From: DASZBR01 sp033763845
GTDB lineage: Bacteria > Pseudomonadota > Gammaproteobacteria > DASZBR01
Assembly: GCA_033763845.1 (NCBI GenBank)
Contig: JANRJR010000068.1
Span: 1 to 5,729 of the forward strand
Direction: 5' to 3'
Length of the DNA stretch: 5,729 nucleotides
In this document: piece by piece, positions 1 through 5,420 of the stretch
How the letters are laid out: each line of letters opens with the position of its first letter
How positions within the stretch are numbered: the stretch's first letter is position 1
Notes under the pieces: generated by a model
Database searches by the model: none
Told to the model about the DNA's origin: nothing
What the model saw: only the letters and a program-made list of their open reading frames with translations
Program-made: the position numbers and the translations under genes

Positions 1-1236
1 GAACGTTTTTGATTTATCGTCCCGATAATACAGAAAATCATAATGCGTCGCGTCTTTAGTGCCTTTTTCGTAATCGACATCGCTTTTTAGTATTGCAGCA
101 GCGTTTTCTTCATCCTTGTCATGAATAATAACACTTGGGCAACCCAATAATTCTGAAACGCCTGTGACATTACGCGACGTTGATGCATGACCACTTCCCA
201 CGAAAACAAGGTATTTTCCCTTATCATCATATTGCTGAAAACGTTCGAGCATTGCGGTGTTCATGAGTTGGTATCGCATAACGGTATCGCTATCTTCGTC
301 TAATAAGTCACTATAACTTTTTGCTCCTCCAATGGCATAGGTTGCCTCTGAATCAATCGCGATGATTTGGATGCCATGTTTTTTCGCGGCTTTGACAACA
401 TTCAAAAATGTACCTGCCCATTCATCATTTCCTTCGTGATAATCTTTTACGTCATGACCTTTATCTAAGTCGGTTAAATACAATGCCAGTTCTTGTGGCA
501 ATGTTTTTTCATCTAGCAACGATTGATGACGATCCAATAAATGTTCCATGTAAATTCGCGTGACACCGAGTTCGGCAAGCTTTTTCATGTGCTCAATCAA
601 AAAACGCTTCGGACTGGAATGTTCATGTATTTCACCTATCACGAATCCTCGATGAGCAGTAAATAGGTTTTCAATAAATGCGTCTTCCGTCGTCAGTTGA
701 TTATCTAGTGCGATGTTAGGTTTTTGGGGTAAGGGGTTTTTTTTTGCCTGCTCAGCCATTTCGAGCAATCGTTCGCGTTTATGGTGTAATTCACTGCTAT
801 AGTCGCCACGAAACACAATAGCTTTTTGGGTTTTGGCATATGATTCGTCATTTAATTTTCCCTGGCGTAATAGCTCTGGAAACAGAATTGGGAATTCTTT
901 AGGACCATAACCGATATCGACACGCATGGCATTGTCATCATAAAAAATTAAAGGGTTTCTTAAGTCAAGTAAATTTTTCTTATCTTCGAAATAGTGTTTT
1001 AGTAAATTATATTGTTTTTTCTCGTTATCGCATTGAGGTTCATGTGAGTCCGGTAATGTTTTTGCTCGCGCATTGTTGTTCGCAAAAAATAGTATTTTGG
1101 GTGCCGGATCATCTTCGTTGAAATTTAAGGCGCGAGTTATCCCTCTTTTTTGTCGTGCGACACGCACCTCCGTTCTTGGATCACGGTAAACTTCGTAGGC
1201 TACGTTGAATGGTGCTTTTTTCGATTTTTCTTCCAT
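1..1236 (-). CDS. Large protein with a ChaN/TIKI/PMT-C2-like (EreA superfamily) domain, 3' end outside window
   Basis: The frame is open for 412 codons from the ATG at 1236 to the left edge with no stop, so the C-terminus is missing. The start is supported by AGGAGG at 1242-1247, five bases upstream. The first 130 or so residues are hydrophilic, begin lysine-rich (MEEKSKKAPF) and show no signal peptide or membrane segment; I do not recognise them. From about residue 195 the protein shows GFVIGEIHEHSSPKRF (GEIH at 201-204), IYMEHLL (E231), IAIDSEATY (E297) and VFVGSGHAS (GSGH at 347-350). This order and spacing of GE-x-H, E and G-x-G-H motifs is typical of the superfamily that contains ChaN haem-binding proteins, TIKI proteases, erythromycin esterases and the C2 domain of Pasteurella toxin-like proteins. 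The His and Glu residues probably form the metal or active site. With no export signal, a cytoplasmic enzyme or a secreted effector are both possible. The superfamily is likely; the exact function is unknown. Confidence 0.75.
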   Translation of the reverse strand, partial: MEEKSKKAPFNVAYEVYRDPRTEVRVARQKRGITRALNFNEDDPAPKILFFANNNARAKTLPDSHEPQCDNEKKQYNLLKHYFEDKKNLLDLRNPLIFYDDNAMRVDIGYGPKEFPILFPELLRQGKLNDESYAKTQKAIVFRGDYSSELHHKRERLLEMAEQAKKNPLPQKPNIALDNQLTTEDAFIENLFTAHRGFVIGEIHEHSSPKRFLIEHMKKLAELGVTRIYMEHLLDRHQSLLDEKTLPQELALYLTDLDKGHDVKDYHEGNDEWAGTFLNVVKAAKKHGIQIIAIDSEATYAIGGAKSYSDLLDEDSDTVMRYQLMNTAMLERFQQYDDKGKYLVFVGSGHASTSRNVTGVSELLGCPSVIIHDKDEENAAAILKSDVDYEKGTKDATHYDFLYYRDDKSKTF

Positions 1237-1241
1237 CGTTC

Positions 1242-1247
1242 CCTCCT
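1242..1247 (-). promoter_or_regulatory. Ribosome binding site of the left-edge gene
   Basis: On the minus strand this reads AGGAGG, a perfect Shine-Dalgarno core, followed by GAACG and then the ATG at 1236. It fixes the start of the left-edge gene. Confidence 0.75.
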
Positions 1248-1259
1248 ACAGCTCCTCAT

Positions 1260-1265
1260 ATTATA
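1260..1265 (-). promoter_or_regulatory. Probable sigma-70 -10 element for the left-edge gene
   Basis: The minus strand reads TATAAT, a perfect -10 hexamer, in the context CCTATAATATG. Transcription would begin near 1252 and give a short leader of about 16 bases that still contains the AGGAGG ribosome binding site. No good -35 hexamer lies 16-18 bases upstream (AAGTTC at 17), so the promoter would be weak or activator-dependent, or the match may be chance. Confidence 0.4.
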
Positions 1266-1303
1266 GGTATAGACCATCCGGCGAACTTTAGGAGGCGGTT
1301 GAG

Positions 1304-1322
1304 ACGCCCTGGAGGCGTTTTT
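1304..1322 (+). terminator. Weak terminator- or attenuator-like hairpin upstream of dinB
   Basis: ACGCC (1304-1308) pairs with GGCGT (1314-1318) around the loop CTGGA, and the downstream arm runs into five T's (1318-1322). The stem is only five base pairs, so termination would be inefficient. CGCC at 1305-1308 can instead pair with GGCG at 1294-1297, so two mutually exclusive folds exist. It could be a leader attenuator of dinB if transcription starts further upstream, or a chance structure. Confidence 0.25.
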
Positions 1323-1331
1323 ATCGGCGTG

Positions 1332-1360
1332 ACAGTGGGCTACGTTCGGGCGTACACTGT
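1332..1360. repeat. Interrupted inverted repeat in the divergent intergenic region
   Basis: ACAGTG (1332-1337) and CACTGT (1355-1360) are perfect reverse complements, and inside them TACG (1341-1344) pairs with CGTA (1351-1354). That gives a ten-pair stem with a three-base GGC bulge and the loop TTCGGG. It ends 19 bases before the dinB ribosome binding site. It could be an operator shared by the divergent genes, a leader RNA hairpin of dinB or the remains of a palindromic repeat. It does not match the CTGT-N8-ACAG LexA consensus. Confidence 0.45.
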
Positions 1361-1379
1361 TCTTCATGCAACACACAAG

Positions 1380-1384
1380 AGGAG
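1380..1384 (+). promoter_or_regulatory. Ribosome binding site that sets the dinB start
   Basis: AGGAG lies seven bases before the ATG at 1392. The reading frame is open a further 61 codons upstream to an ATG at 1209, but that stretch has no polymerase similarity, so this site decides the start. Confidence 0.8.
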
Positions 1385-1391
1385 AATTCCC

Positions 1392-2609
1392 ATGTGGACC
1401 CGCGCAATTGTTTTTGTCGATATGAATGCTTTTTTCGCGTCGATCGAGCAAATGGATTTTCCCGAACTTCGCGATAAGCCTGTTGCTGTTACCAACGGCA
1501 CAGAAGGAACGTGCATTATTACATGCTCGTATGAGGCGCGTGCGTATGGAATTAAAACCGGCATGCGGCTTCTTGAAGCAAAAAAACTTTGCAAAAATCT
1601 TTTGGTTCGTCCTACGCGTGTAAAACGTTATGTCGAATTATCCGCTAAAATCATGAGTGCTTTAGAAAGTATTACACCAGATATCGAAGTCTTTTCTGTC
1701 GATGAAGCTTTCTTAGATGTCACGCATTGTCAGCGTTTGTGGGGAGACCCAGAAAAAATTGGGCGAAAAGTAAAGAAATTGGTTACGGATGTTTCGGGTT
1801 TACCGTGTTCGGTTGGCGTGAGCAGTGATAAATCTACGGCAAAATTTGCAGGCGAAGTAAAAAAACCAAATGGTTTTGTTGTGATTCCTCCTGACAGAAT
1901 TCAAGAAAGTTTGCAAAACGTTCCCGTGAATAAATTGTGTGGTATTGGTCCAGGAATAACAAAATTTTTAGCGCGATACGGTGTGCGCAATTGCGGCGAT
2001 ATGAAAAAATTGCCGATTAGTGTATTGGCGCAACGTTTTGGAAATATGGGCCGACGCATTTGGTTGATGGCACAAGGTTTGGATTTTGAACCCGTGCAGA
2101 CCAAAGTGCGCGATCCGAAATCGTTAGGACATGGAAAAGTTATGCCGCCCAATACCAAAGATGAAAAAGTCGTCCTGACTTTTCTGCAGCACATGGCTGA
2201 AAAAGTGGGCGCAAGACTTCGCCGCCATCATTTAGAAGCCAAGACTTTTTTTATTGGCGTGCGAAGTTACGCGTGGGGATGGATGGGTGAACAGTGTTCG
2301 TTATCGCATCCCACCAATGATGGTCAAAAAATATTTCGATTAGGGCGTGAAATCATTCGTGAAAATTGGGATGGTTCAGGATTATGCCAAATTCAAATTA
2401 CGGCATTAGATCCTACCGTTTCGCATACTCAAAAAGAATTATTTGAGCCAGAAGAAAGCCATGCAGAAAAAATAAATCATGTAATAGATAAAATTAATCA
2501 AAAATTTGGAAATCATGCGATTATTCCTGCGCCATTATTACATCGCACAAAAATGCATGATGTGATTGCACCAGCGTGGAAACCGAGCGGTGTGCGGGAG
2601 TCGGTGTGA
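1392..2609 (+). CDS. dinB: Y-family DNA polymerase, DinB/Pol IV type
   Basis: This is a 405-residue translesion polymerase that copies past damaged bases without proofreading. The palm carries the metal-binding acids D10 (in VFVDMNAFFAS), D104 and E105 (in FSVDEAFLD). F15 matches the steric-gate position of E. coli Pol IV, and YEARAYGIKTGM (47-58) is the fingers signature. The thumb has a helix-hairpin-helix (VNKLCGIGPGITKFLARYG, about 179-197), and the little finger covers about 240-340. QKELF at 347-351 fits the QxxLF sliding-clamp motif, followed by about 54 residues with a conserved-looking NQKFGNHAI segment. It is longer than E. coli Pol IV (351 residues), and DMNAFF replaces the enterobacterial DMDCFF, so it belongs to a different DinB subgroup. 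It is divergent from the left-edge gene and convergent with the acetyltransferase. No LexA box is visible, so damage control is not shown by the sequence. The family is certain; the exact polymerase subgroup is not. Confidence 0.95.
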   Translation: MWTRAIVFVDMNAFFASIEQMDFPELRDKPVAVTNGTEGTCIITCSYEARAYGIKTGMRLLEAKKLCKNLLVRPTRVKRYVELSAKIMSALESITPDIEVFSVDEAFLDVTHCQRLWGDPEKIGRKVKKLVTDVSGLPCSVGVSSDKSTAKFAGEVKKPNGFVVIPPDRIQESLQNVPVNKLCGIGPGITKFLARYGVRNCGDMKKLPISVLAQRFGNMGRRIWLMAQGLDFEPVQTKVRDPKSLGHGKVMPPNTKDEKVVLTFLQHMAEKVGARLRRHHLEAKTFFIGVRSYAWGWMGEQCSLSHPTNDGQKIFRLGREIIRENWDGSGLCQIQITALDPTVSHTQKELFEPEESHAEKINHVIDKINQKFGNHAIIPAPLLHRTKMHDVIAPAWKPSGVRESV

Positions 2610-2610
2610 T

Positions 2611-3120
2611 TTATTTTATTTTTCGCATAATCGTACACATCGTCACGCCATCAAACGCTTCTTTAACAAAGTGAAATCCTGCTTTTTCGTAGCATCGAAT
2701 GGCGCGTTTGTTGGTTGAGGCTGGGTCAATTAAAATAACCTTTGCTTTGTAGCGGTCAAAAATAAAATCTGTAAACTGTTTAACTATTTTGGTGCCTAAA
2801 CCCTGATTTAATTTATCTTCATCGGCGATAAACAAATCCATACAAAAAGTTCCTTTATTTTCATCTGTAAATAAGCCTTTAGGTTTTGGACAGAGCGTCT
2901 TATAGGCATATAGATCACAGCAGACTATATATCCAATGGGTTGGTTATCTAAATAAATGACATACGGAAATTCATAGCCGTTGCCCTTTATTTTTTGGTA
3001 AATATAATCAGCGGGTTCGTAGCCCTCGATGAACCAAACGTTTTTGACATGAGGAATAGTTATCCATTTTTCCCAGAGGGGAATGTGTTCGGTTTGGAAG
3101 GAGTGGAAGTTAATCTTCAT
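2611..3120 (-). CDS. GNAT-family N-acetyltransferase, AAC(6')-like
   Basis: This is a complete 169-residue single-domain acetyltransferase that would move the acetyl group of acetyl-CoA onto an amine. The core reads CMDLFIADEDKLNQGLGTKIV; NQGLGT at 105-110 matches the (Q/R)xxGx(G/A) loop that binds the CoA pyrophosphate. It is followed by IDPASTNKRAIRCYEKAGF (131-149), the NxRAIRxYEKxGF motif. The N-terminal half (PLWEKWITIPHVKNVWF...ADYI) and the MDLFI strand resemble aminoglycoside 6'-N-acetyltransferases such as AAC(6')-Ib and, more loosely, siderophore-type acetyltransferases. The natural substrate cannot be read from sequence, so drug resistance is only a possibility. The start ATG has no strong Shine-Dalgarno sequence. 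It lies 23 bases downstream of the deoxyribosyltransferase-like gene, probably in one transcript, and its stop is one base from the dinB stop. Confidence 0.88.
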   Translation of the reverse strand: MKINFHSFQTEHIPLWEKWITIPHVKNVWFIEGYEPADYIYQKIKGNGYEFPYVIYLDNQPIGYIVCCDLYAYKTLCPKPKGLFTDENKGTFCMDLFIADEDKLNQGLGTKIVKQFTDFIFDRYKAKVILIDPASTNKRAIRCYEKAGFHFVKEAFDGVTMCTIMRKIK

Positions 3121-3143
3121 CGCAGTCTCGTAAAATTAATCTC

Positions 3144-3509
3144 TCAGTCGGTTACAGTTTGTAACCCACTCGCGAAAAACTCTAGCACAAATTCTCTAAT
3201 ATCCTCATACGCATAAATCTTCGCGCAAATTAATTTCAATGATGACGAAATGACAGCATCTGATTTATGTATGCCAATAATAGGTACGGCAATATCATAC
3301 GCCCACGCTAATTCAATGCCTTGGCCTGTCGATGGATAACTGACTTCTGCTAATACATAATCAACGTTTTCAATAATATGCCGCGTATTAGTCGCTTCAG
3401 GATTTTCAGCATGCAGAAAATAAAAATCAATGTTTTGTATGCCGTGAAGAGGTTTATACAATTCGTCTTTGTAGTTAAATCCTGTTGAATGTGAGACGTA
3501 GATTTTCAG
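3144..3509 (-). CDS. Nucleoside 2-deoxyribosyltransferase-like protein with a missing or CTG start
   Basis: The frame encodes a small Rossmann-like protein of the nucleoside 2-deoxyribosyltransferase / DNPH1 superfamily, whose enzymes cleave or exchange N-glycosidic bonds of deoxynucleosides or deoxynucleotides. From the CTG at 3509 it has 121 residues. KIYVSHSTGF (2-11) is the first strand and loop, and NVDYVLAEVSYPSTGQGIEL (48-67) carries the acidic D50, the phosphate-binding-like S60 and E66, which matches the DNPH1 nucleophile position. IAVPIIGIHK follows as the next strand. The homologous frame continues to the CTG at the place where ATG would be expected, but there is no ATG, GTG or TTG there and no Shine-Dalgarno sequence. 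The first usual start, TTG at 3461, would remove the first strand. Upstream the frame stays open through a palindrome (3516-3536) to a stop at 3555. The gene may be 5'-damaged and silent, may use a rare CTG start, or may act without its first strand. It precedes the acetyltransferase on the same strand. Confidence 0.62.
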   Translation of the reverse strand: MKIYVSHSTGFNYKDELYKPLHGIQNIDFYFLHAENPEATNTRHIIENVDYVLAEVSYPSTGQGIELAWAYDIAVPIIGIHKSDAVISSSLKLICAKIYAYEDIREFVLEFFASGLQTVTD

Positions 3510-3515
3510 GTAAGT

Positions 3516-3536
3516 GGGCGACGCTATGCGCCGCCC
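3516..3536. repeat. GC-rich palindrome, possible REP-like element
   Basis: GGGCG (3516-3520) pairs with CGCCC (3532-3536), and after an A/C mismatch CGC (3522-3524) pairs with GCG (3528-3530) around the loop TAT. The element is almost all G and C in an AT-rich neighbourhood. It lies between the 60-codon ORF and the deoxyribosyltransferase-like gene, six bases before the latter's CTG. Neither side has a T-run, so it is not a typical intrinsic terminator. Short GC-rich palindromes between genes are typical of REP-type repeats, but one copy in one window cannot prove that. It could also protect the 3' end of the nadK-recN transcript. Confidence 0.5.
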
Positions 3537-3549
3537 TTGTGTAGAGATG

Positions 3550-3732
3550 TCACTTTATTGCGCGAGGAGATGTTTGCTCAGTAGCTTCCGTTTTTTCTTT
3601 CCTCAATGCGATGGGATCTACTATAAGTGCTGGTGATGAACAAGTTGCTATCCTATCCCAAAAATTAGTGCTTTTAGCTGCTTGTTTATCTAGTTCCAGC
3701 ATTTTTTGAAAATCTGGTTTTTCAGCGCTCAT
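3550..3732 (-). CDS. Small hypothetical protein downstream of recN
   Basis: This 60-residue ORF starts at an ATG with AAGAGGTGA four bases upstream, one of the best ribosome binding sites in the window, and lies 20 bases after the recN stop. I do not recognise the protein. It is hydrophilic, with a charged, probably helical N-terminal half (MSAEKPDFQKMLELDKQAAK), a short hydrophobic patch (SPALIVDPIAL, about residues 33-43) and a Lys/Glu/Thr-rich tail. It has no signal peptide, membrane segment, cysteine pair or zinc motif. The position suggests co-transcription with nadK and recN. In many gammaproteobacteria the gene near recN is bamE, but this protein has no lipoprotein signal and is not BamE. 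The strong ribosome binding site argues for a real gene; its function is unknown. Confidence 0.6.
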   Translation of the reverse strand: MSAEKPDFQKMLELDKQAAKSTNFWDRIATCSSPALIVDPIALRKEKTEATEQTSPRAIK

Positions 3733-3736
3733 AATA

Positions 3737-3745
3737 TCACCTCTT
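3737..3745 (-). promoter_or_regulatory. Strong ribosome binding site of the small ORF after recN
   Basis: The minus strand reads AAGAGGTGA, a long match to the 16S anti-Shine-Dalgarno sequence, followed by TATT and the ATG at 3732. It is the main evidence that the 60-codon ORF is translated. Confidence 0.65.
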
Positions 3746-3752
3746 AATAATT

Positions 3753-5405
3753 TTAGGGAATTGCATTGTAAATTAACTCTCTTGCATGCGCAATCGTTTG
3801 CTCAGTGATGGTAACGCCACCTAACATGCGGGCTATTTCCTGGATTTTTTCTTCAGAATTTAAGATTTTGATTTGAGATGCAGTGTGATCATCCGTTGAT
3901 GTTTTACTGACGCTAATATGATGTGTGCCTTGGGCCGCCACTTGCGGTAAATGCGTAATGCAAATCACTTGTGTATTTTTCGCTAATTGTTTCAATAATT
4001 GACCCACGATTTCAGCCGTTGCGCCGCCAATGCCGACATCAACTTCGTCAAAGATTAATATGGGAAGTTTAGTGGTTTCAGTTGCTATTAACTGTATGGC
4101 TAAACTAATGCGTGATAATTCGCCGCCTGAAGCGACTTTGGATAAGCTTTGTAATGGCATGCCGGGGTTGGCGCTAACTAAAAATTCAATTTTTTCTAAG
4201 CCGTGTTGTGTAATCGGATTTTCGGCGAGTGAATTAGGCGTTAATTGAATTTCGATTTTTCCGCCACTCATGCCCAATTGTGACATGTATTTTGTAATGG
4301 CCTTAGACATGTTTGTCGCCGCTTTTTCGCGAGCAACAGTAAGTTGATTTGCAATATGTAAGTAATCCAATTTAATTTCGGTTAATTGTTTTTCCAATAA
4401 ATCTAATTGATTATCTAATTTGAGTAGCGCAGATAATTCTTGTTTTAGTTTTTCATGTAAGTCAGGAATCTCAGTGGATTTAATGCGATGCTTGCGTGCA
4501 ATGTCATGAATGCGCGCTAATCTATTTTCGATTTCATTGAGGCGCTCGGGGTTTAAATCCATGTTGCCTAATACAGAAGCTAATTCGCTGGATGCTTCTG
4601 AAAGCTGAATATTTGCTGTGTCTAATAAAGTGTTTAGGTTACTAGAAGGTAATGTGTTTGCTAAGCTAATTGTCTTTGACAGTGTGGTTAATAAATTTTC
4701 ATCCAGTAAATTTTGCACGGATTGGTAGGCATTTAAATATTTACTGATATTGGCCAGCTGTTTATGTTCTTGTTCTAAAGATTCAAGTTCAGAAGCGCTA
4801 AGATTTAGTTTGTCGAGTTCTTCGACTTGAAATTTTAAGAAATCTAACTTGCTGTCGCGATGCGACAGATTTTGTTTTTGTTGTGTGTAAATCTCCAGTG
4901 TTTCTTGATATTTCAAAAAGAGATCTTTTAAGGAATGCGTGAGGTTATCATGCTGACCAAAGCTATCTAACAAATTTCGCTGTGTTTCACGTGAAATCAA
5001 ATGCTGATGTTCATGCTGGCCGTGAATAGAAATTAACGTTTCGCTGCATTCGCGCAACACTTGAAGTGGAACAGGGCGTTGATTAATAAATGCTTTGGAT
5101 TTATTGTCTTTTGATATGACGCGTCGCAAAATGCATTCGCCGTCGCTGTTTAAGTTGCGTTCTTCCAAAAACTGTTTAGCAGAAAGATTATTGTCGATAT
5201 CAAATGTCGCCGTAATTTCGCAGTTATTTTGATCAGGGCGTAAAAAGCTGGATTCAGCACGAGCGCCCAAGACTAATTCCAGTGCGTCCAGAATAATGGA
5301 TTTTCCTGCACCGGTTTCGCCTGTAATAACCGTCATGCCAGAATGGAATACAAGATCTGTGTGATCAATAATGGCAAAGTTTTGAATATGAAGATGGGTT
5401 AACAT
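3753..5405 (-). CDS. recN: DNA repair protein RecN (SMC-like ATPase)
   Basis: The product is a complete 550-residue RecN, close to the 553 residues of the E. coli protein. RecN is a cytoplasmic SMC-like ATPase that holds DNA together during recombinational repair of double-strand breaks. The N-terminal head has the Walker A motif GETGAGKS at 29-36, after LTHLHIQNFAIID, and ISIHGQHEHQHL at 126-136. Two long helical stretches (about 155-220 and 290-370) form the coiled coil. The C-terminal head has the ABC signature ASGGELSR (425-432), Walker B ILIFDEVD (449-456) with VGIGG after it, and the switch segment ITHLPQVAAQG (483-493). All ATPase motifs are intact. It starts 15 bases after the nadK stop with no clear Shine-Dalgarno sequence, so translation is probably coupled to nadK. 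No LexA box lies in front of it, but a promoter inside or before nadK cannot be excluded. Confidence 0.97.
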   Translation of the reverse strand: MLTHLHIQNFAIIDHTDLVFHSGMTVITGETGAGKSIILDALELVLGARAESSFLRPDQNNCEITATFDIDNNLSAKQFLEERNLNSDGECILRRVISKDNKSKAFINQRPVPLQVLRECSETLISIHGQHEHQHLISRETQRNLLDSFGQHDNLTHSLKDLFLKYQETLEIYTQQKQNLSHRDSKLDFLKFQVEELDKLNLSASELESLEQEHKQLANISKYLNAYQSVQNLLDENLLTTLSKTISLANTLPSSNLNTLLDTANIQLSEASSELASVLGNMDLNPERLNEIENRLARIHDIARKHRIKSTEIPDLHEKLKQELSALLKLDNQLDLLEKQLTEIKLDYLHIANQLTVAREKAATNMSKAITKYMSQLGMSGGKIEIQLTPNSLAENPITQHGLEKIEFLVSANPGMPLQSLSKVASGGELSRISLAIQLIATETTKLPILIFDEVDVGIGGATAEIVGQLLKQLAKNTQVICITHLPQVAAQGTHHISVSKTSTDDHTASQIKILNSEEKIQEIARMLGGVTITEQTIAHARELIYNAIP

Positions 5406-5420
5406 AATAATTAGCCGAGA

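Noticed and set aside
1331..1376. A LexA box in front of dinB
   Set aside because: CTGT at 1357-1360 is not followed by ACAG at the required eight-base distance, and the ACAGTG/CACTGT arms are 17 bases apart in the opposite orientation.
1209..1391. A 61-codon N-terminal extension of the DNA polymerase starting at ATG 1209
   Set aside because: The extension overlaps the start of the divergent gene, has no resemblance to Y-family polymerases and lacks its own ribosome binding site, while AGGAG stands seven bases before the ATG at 1392, where the polymerase homology begins.
2582..2623. An intrinsic terminator at the end of dinB
   Set aside because: ACCGA (2582-2586) and TCGGT (2601-2605) give only five pairs around a 14-base loop inside the coding region, and the T-rich stretch behind it is interrupted and separated from the stem. 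It is too weak to call.
3144..3461. TTG at 3461 as the true start of the deoxyribosyltransferase-like gene
   Set aside because: It would delete KIYVSHSTGFNYKDE, which reads as the first strand and loop of the domain, and no convincing Shine-Dalgarno sequence precedes it.
3516..3536. The GC-rich palindrome as a rho-independent terminator of the nadK-recN operon
   Set aside because: No T-run follows the stem on either strand, so it lacks the second half of an intrinsic terminator.
4030..4248. A plus-strand reading frame inside recN
   Set aside because: It lies wholly opposite the conserved C-terminal ATPase head of recN, has no ribosome binding site and resembles nothing known. It is a shadow of the recN codons.
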